NCBI GenBank assembly: GCA_012729335.1
Contig: JAAYDJ010000021.1
Location: forward strand, 310,001-374,000
Reading direction: 5' to 3'
DNA: 64,000 nucleotides
Source: Bacteroidales bacterium
Lineage (GTDB): Bacteria; Bacteroidota; Bacteroidia; Bacteroidales; Prolixibacteraceae
Shown: piece by piece, positions 61,165 through 64,000 of the stretch
Layout: every line of letters starts with the position of its first letter
How positions within the stretch are numbered: position 1 is the first letter of the stretch
Notes under the pieces: generated by a model
Database searches by the model: none
What the model was told of the DNA's origin: nothing
Seen by the model: the letters and a program-made list of their open reading frames with translations, nothing else
Translations under genes and position numbers: made by a program

Positions 61165-63984
61165 TCAATGTGCATCCAACCAGTTGCCGGCGGCTTTCAT
61201 TTCTACTGTAAGGGGAACCTTCAGTTTCACCGCCGATTCCATCTCTTTTCTAACAATTTGCTGAACCAGATCCAGTTCCGGTTTCAGGACATCGAAATTC
61301 AACTCGTCGTGCACTTGAAGGACCATCCTGGAACGGAGTCCCTCTTTTTCGAACTCCCTGTGGATGTTGATCATGGCGGCCTTTATGATGTCGGCAGCCG
61401 ATCCCTGTATGGGTGTATTGATGGCATTCCTTTCGGCCATACCGCGCACTACCTGATTATTTGAATTGATATCAGTCAGATAACGCCGCCGGCCCATAAT
61501 TGTTTGCACATACCCTTCTTTTCTTGCCATTTCGATCGACAGGTCCATATAATCCTTAACGCGGGGGAAACTCGCGAAGTAGCCGTCGATGAGCTCTTTG
61601 GCCTCCGTGCGGGGAATGTTGAGCCTTTGGGAGAGGCCGAAGGCTGAGATGCCGTAGATGATCCCGAAGTTGGCGGTTTTGGCTTTCCGCCGCATGTCGG
61701 AGGTCACCTCCTCCACGGGAATCCTGTATATCTTAGCGGCAGTCAGGGCGTGTATATCCTGGTGGCGGGCAAAGGCCTCCATCATCTGGGGATCTTCACT
61801 CAGGGCTGCCATGATCCGCAGTTCAATCTGGGAATAGTCGGCCGACAGAAAGAGATGGTTCTCGTCGGAAGGGATAAAAGCCCTGCGGATCTCCCTGCCG
61901 TTTTCATCGCGGATGGGGATATTCTGCAGATTGGGATTGTTGGAACTGAGCCGCCCTGTGGCCGTCACCGCCTGGTTGTACGAGGTGTGAATCTTTCCTG
62001 TGCGGGGATTGATCAGTGTCGGAAGGGTCTCCACATAGGTGTTCAGCAGCTTCCTTAGGCCCCTGTAATCCAGAACCTTCTCCACGATAGGATGTCGGTC
62101 CTTCAGCTGCGCGAGTACCTCCTCGTTGGTGGTATATTGGCCGGTTTTGGTTTTTTTGGCATAGGGGTCGATCTTCAGCTTCTCGAAGAGGACATCCCCC
62201 AGTTGTTTGGGCGAAGAGACGTTAAACTCCACTCCGGCAAGGGTGAGGATCTCCTCCTCCAGGGCGATGATCTGCAGGCGGAGTTCGCCGGCATACTCAT
62301 TAAGGGCCCGGGTGTCGATGCGTACACCCGTAAATTCCATATCGGTCAGCACCGGCACCAGGGGCATCTCCAGCTCATTAAAAAGCTTGTCCAGATCGTT
62401 CTCTCCCAGAAGGGGCTCCAGGAATTTCTTGAGCTGGAAGGTGAGGTCAGCATCCTCGCAGGCATAATCCTTCAGTTTTTCCCGGTCGACCGAACGCATG
62501 GTGATCTGGTTGCGGCCACGGGGCCCGATGAGTTCTTCCGTGGGGATCTTCCTGTAGCCCAGATATGTTTCGCAGAGATAATCCAGGTTGTGTTTCCACT
62601 CGGGCTGAAGCAGGTAGTGGGCCAGCATGGTGTCAAAAAGCGGGCCTTTGACTTCCAGTCCGTACTGCCGGAGCATCAGCAGGTCATATTTGATGTTCTG
62701 GCCTGTTTTCAGGATGGCAGGGTCCCCGAAGACCTCCCTGAATTCGGCCACCACCTTTTCGGCCTCTTTCCGGTCGGAAGGGATCAGGACGCAATAGCCT
62801 TCATGAAGCCGGTAGGAAAAGGAGATACAGACCAGTTCTGCAGAATGGGGGTCGAGGCCGGTGGTTTCGGTGTCGAAGCAGAACTCCTGTTGAACCGATA
62901 GTTCGGCGCGGAGGCTGGCGCGTTGCATCTCATTCTCCACAAGGAAATAGTGGTGGGGGGTGGTTTCCAGGGTGGCGGATGCGGCCCCTGCAGGACCGGT
63001 GGGGGCTGCCGCCATGGGGGCTTCCAACCCGAAAAGGGTCCCCTGGACAGGCTGCTGAGCTTCCCTGCCTTTCTGAACCGCTTCTTTCAATTGCAACCGC
63101 TCAGCCAGATTCCTGAATTCCAACTCCTCAAAAAGGTTCTTCAGCGCCTGATGATCGGGCTCTTCCCTTCTCAGCTTTGCGGGCTCAAACGCCACCGGCA
63201 CATCCAGAATGATGGTGGCCAGCTCCTTCGACAGGCGCACCTGCTGCTCGAACTCCCGCAGGTTCTCCTGCTGCTTCCCTTTGACCTTGCCGAGGTTCGC
63301 ATAAATCGCGTCGATGCCCCCGAATTCGCTGATCAGTTTAACGGCCCCCTTGGGGCCTATACCGGGGCACCCGGGGATGTTGTCGCTCGAATCACCCATC
63401 AGTCCCAACAGGTCAATGACCAGCTGCGGCGAATCCACTTCGAAATTCTTCCTCACCTCTTCCACACCCCAGATCTCATGATCATTTCCCGACTTCCCGG
63501 GCTTATACATATATATGGTGTCGTTGACCAGCTGCGCATAATCCTTGTCGGGTGTCATCATGTAGGTCACAAACCCTTCTCCTGACGCCCTGGTGGCCAG
63601 CGTGCCAATGATGTCGTCGGCTTCATATCCCTCCATTTCGAGGAGAGGAATCCTGAAATGTTCGATCATCTGCCGGATATAGGGAATCGACTTGCGCAAA
63701 TCTTCAGGCATCTCCTGACGTGTGGCCTTGTATTCGGGAAACATCTCATGCCTGAAGGTGGGCTTTGACATGTCAAACACCACCCCGATGTAGGCCGGCT
63801 TCTCATTTTCGAGCAGCTGTACCAGCGTGTTGGCAAATCCCAGCATCGCCGAGGTATTCATCCCTTTGGAGTTGTACCTGGGATTCCTGATAAAGGCAAA
63901 GTAACTCCGGTAAATCAGCGCATACGCATCTATGAGAAACAGTCTCTTCCCGGCTTCACCTGGTTTTTCCTCTTCCTGGCTCAT
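61165..63984 (-). CDS. polA: DNA polymerase I
   Basis: A full-length 939-residue PolA with three domains. The 5'-3' exonuclease (about 14-300) contains GVVFDMSKPTFRH, YEADDIIGTLA and GLMGDSSDNIPGCPGIGPKG. The 3'-5' exonuclease (about 340-520) keeps the active DTETTGLD motif. The polymerase domain (about 560-939) has LSADYSQIELRIMA, RRKAKTANFGIIYG and QVHDELNFDV. A Pro/Ala/Gly-rich linker of about 40 residues joins the first two domains. It fills gaps in repair and removes RNA primers. The promoter is probably just outside the right edge; only 16 bases precede the start codon in the window. Confidence 0.97.
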   Translation of the reverse strand: MSQEEEKPGEAGKRLFLIDAYALIYRSYFAFIRNPRYNSKGMNTSAMLGFANTLVQLLENEKPAYIGVVFDMSKPTFRHEMFPEYKATRQEMPEDLRKSIPYIRQMIEHFRIPLLEMEGYEADDIIGTLATRASGEGFVTYMMTPDKDYAQLVNDTIYMYKPGKSGNDHEIWGVEEVRKNFEVDSPQLVIDLLGLMGDSSDNIPGCPGIGPKGAVKLISEFGGIDAIYANLGKVKGKQQENLREFEQQVRLSKELATIILDVPVAFEPAKLRREEPDHQALKNLFEELEFRNLAERLQLKEAVQKGREAQQPVQGTLFGLEAPMAAAPTGPAGAASATLETTPHHYFLVENEMQRASLRAELSVQQEFCFDTETTGLDPHSAELVCISFSYRLHEGYCVLIPSDRKEAEKVVAEFREVFGDPAILKTGQNIKYDLLMLRQYGLEVKGPLFDTMLAHYLLQPEWKHNLDYLCETYLGYRKIPTEELIGPRGRNQITMRSVDREKLKDYACEDADLTFQLKKFLEPLLGENDLDKLFNELEMPLVPVLTDMEFTGVRIDTRALNEYAGELRLQIIALEEEILTLAGVEFNVSSPKQLGDVLFEKLKIDPYAKKTKTGQYTTNEEVLAQLKDRHPIVEKVLDYRGLRKLLNTYVETLPTLINPRTGKIHTSYNQAVTATGRLSSNNPNLQNIPIRDENGREIRRAFIPSDENHLFLSADYSQIELRIMAALSEDPQMMEAFARHQDIHALTAAKIYRIPVEEVTSDMRRKAKTANFGIIYGISAFGLSQRLNIPRTEAKELIDGYFASFPRVKDYMDLSIEMARKEGYVQTIMGRRRYLTDINSNNQVVRGMAERNAINTPIQGSAADIIKAAMINIHREFEKEGLRSRMVLQVHDELNFDVLKPELDLVQQIVRKEMESAVKLKVPLTVEMKAAGNWLDAH

Positions 63985-64000
63985 ATCTTATTCTGATCTT

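Overview
This window comes from a member of the Bacteroidota, most likely class Bacteroidia. The evidence is a SusC/SusD pair, two ECF sigma factor/FecR anti-sigma pairs, many lipoprotein and OM beta-barrel genes, Bacteroidota families such as DUF4271 and DUF3823, genes without Shine-Dalgarno sequences, and repeated copies of the phylum's -7 promoter box (TAnnTTTG). Coding density is high and the base composition is moderately GC-rich. No rRNA, transposase, phage gene or CRISPR array was seen. One tRNA, Leu(CAA), is present.

Layout. 1-2.9 kb: 3' end of a probable recO, a fold-type I aminotransferase homologue that lacks the PLP lysine, and a fused MEMO1/AMMECR1 protein. 3.0-5.4 kb: two Tat-exported enzymes, a Gfo/Idh/MocA oxidoreductase and a sugar isomerase. 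5.6-8.4 kb: a C69 dipeptidase and a small OM barrel. 8.8-31.4 kb, all minus strand: a polysaccharide utilisation locus. In transcription order it runs ECF sigma, FecR, SusC (with an STN domain), SusD, DUF3823 lipoprotein, pectate-lyase-fold protein B, GH50-like hydrolase, GH9-like hydrolase, pectate-lyase-fold protein A and a DUF5107/TPR protein. The glycan is unknown. 31.5-38.0 kb: BNR/Asp-box protein, Tag glycosylase, GH31 alpha-xylosidase-like and GH53 galactanase-like enzymes. 38.1-43.6 kb: an OM barrel, a LolD-like ATPase, two FtsX-type permeases and a LolA-like protein, resembling an envelope lipid or lipoprotein export system. 43.6-45.7 kb: a carotenoid-isomerase-like oxidoreductase, a gene-free AT-rich stretch and tRNA-Leu. 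45.8-53.3 kb: ECF sigma, FecR, a 27-codon micro-ORF, an STN/double-retropepsin/PDZ protein, an STN/carboxypeptidase-regulatory-domain protein and an MG2/TonB-plug protein without a barrel. 53.4-64 kb: housekeeping genes nadA, S41 protease, dCMP deaminase, SPOR lipoprotein, PHP protein, rnpA, hemD, DUF4271, a 49-aa gene and polA.

The best candidate for an undescribed system is the 45.8-53.3 kb locus. It has the regulators of a cell-surface signalling circuit, but the usual STN-bearing TonB receptor is replaced by two STN proteins that cannot be transporters, one of them a predicted aspartic protease. Other notable items are the envelope ABC operon, an 8-bp periodic repeat at three gene 3' ends that supplies the stop codon of two genes, the lysine-less aminotransferase homologue, and an 18-bp repeat in the leader of rnpA.
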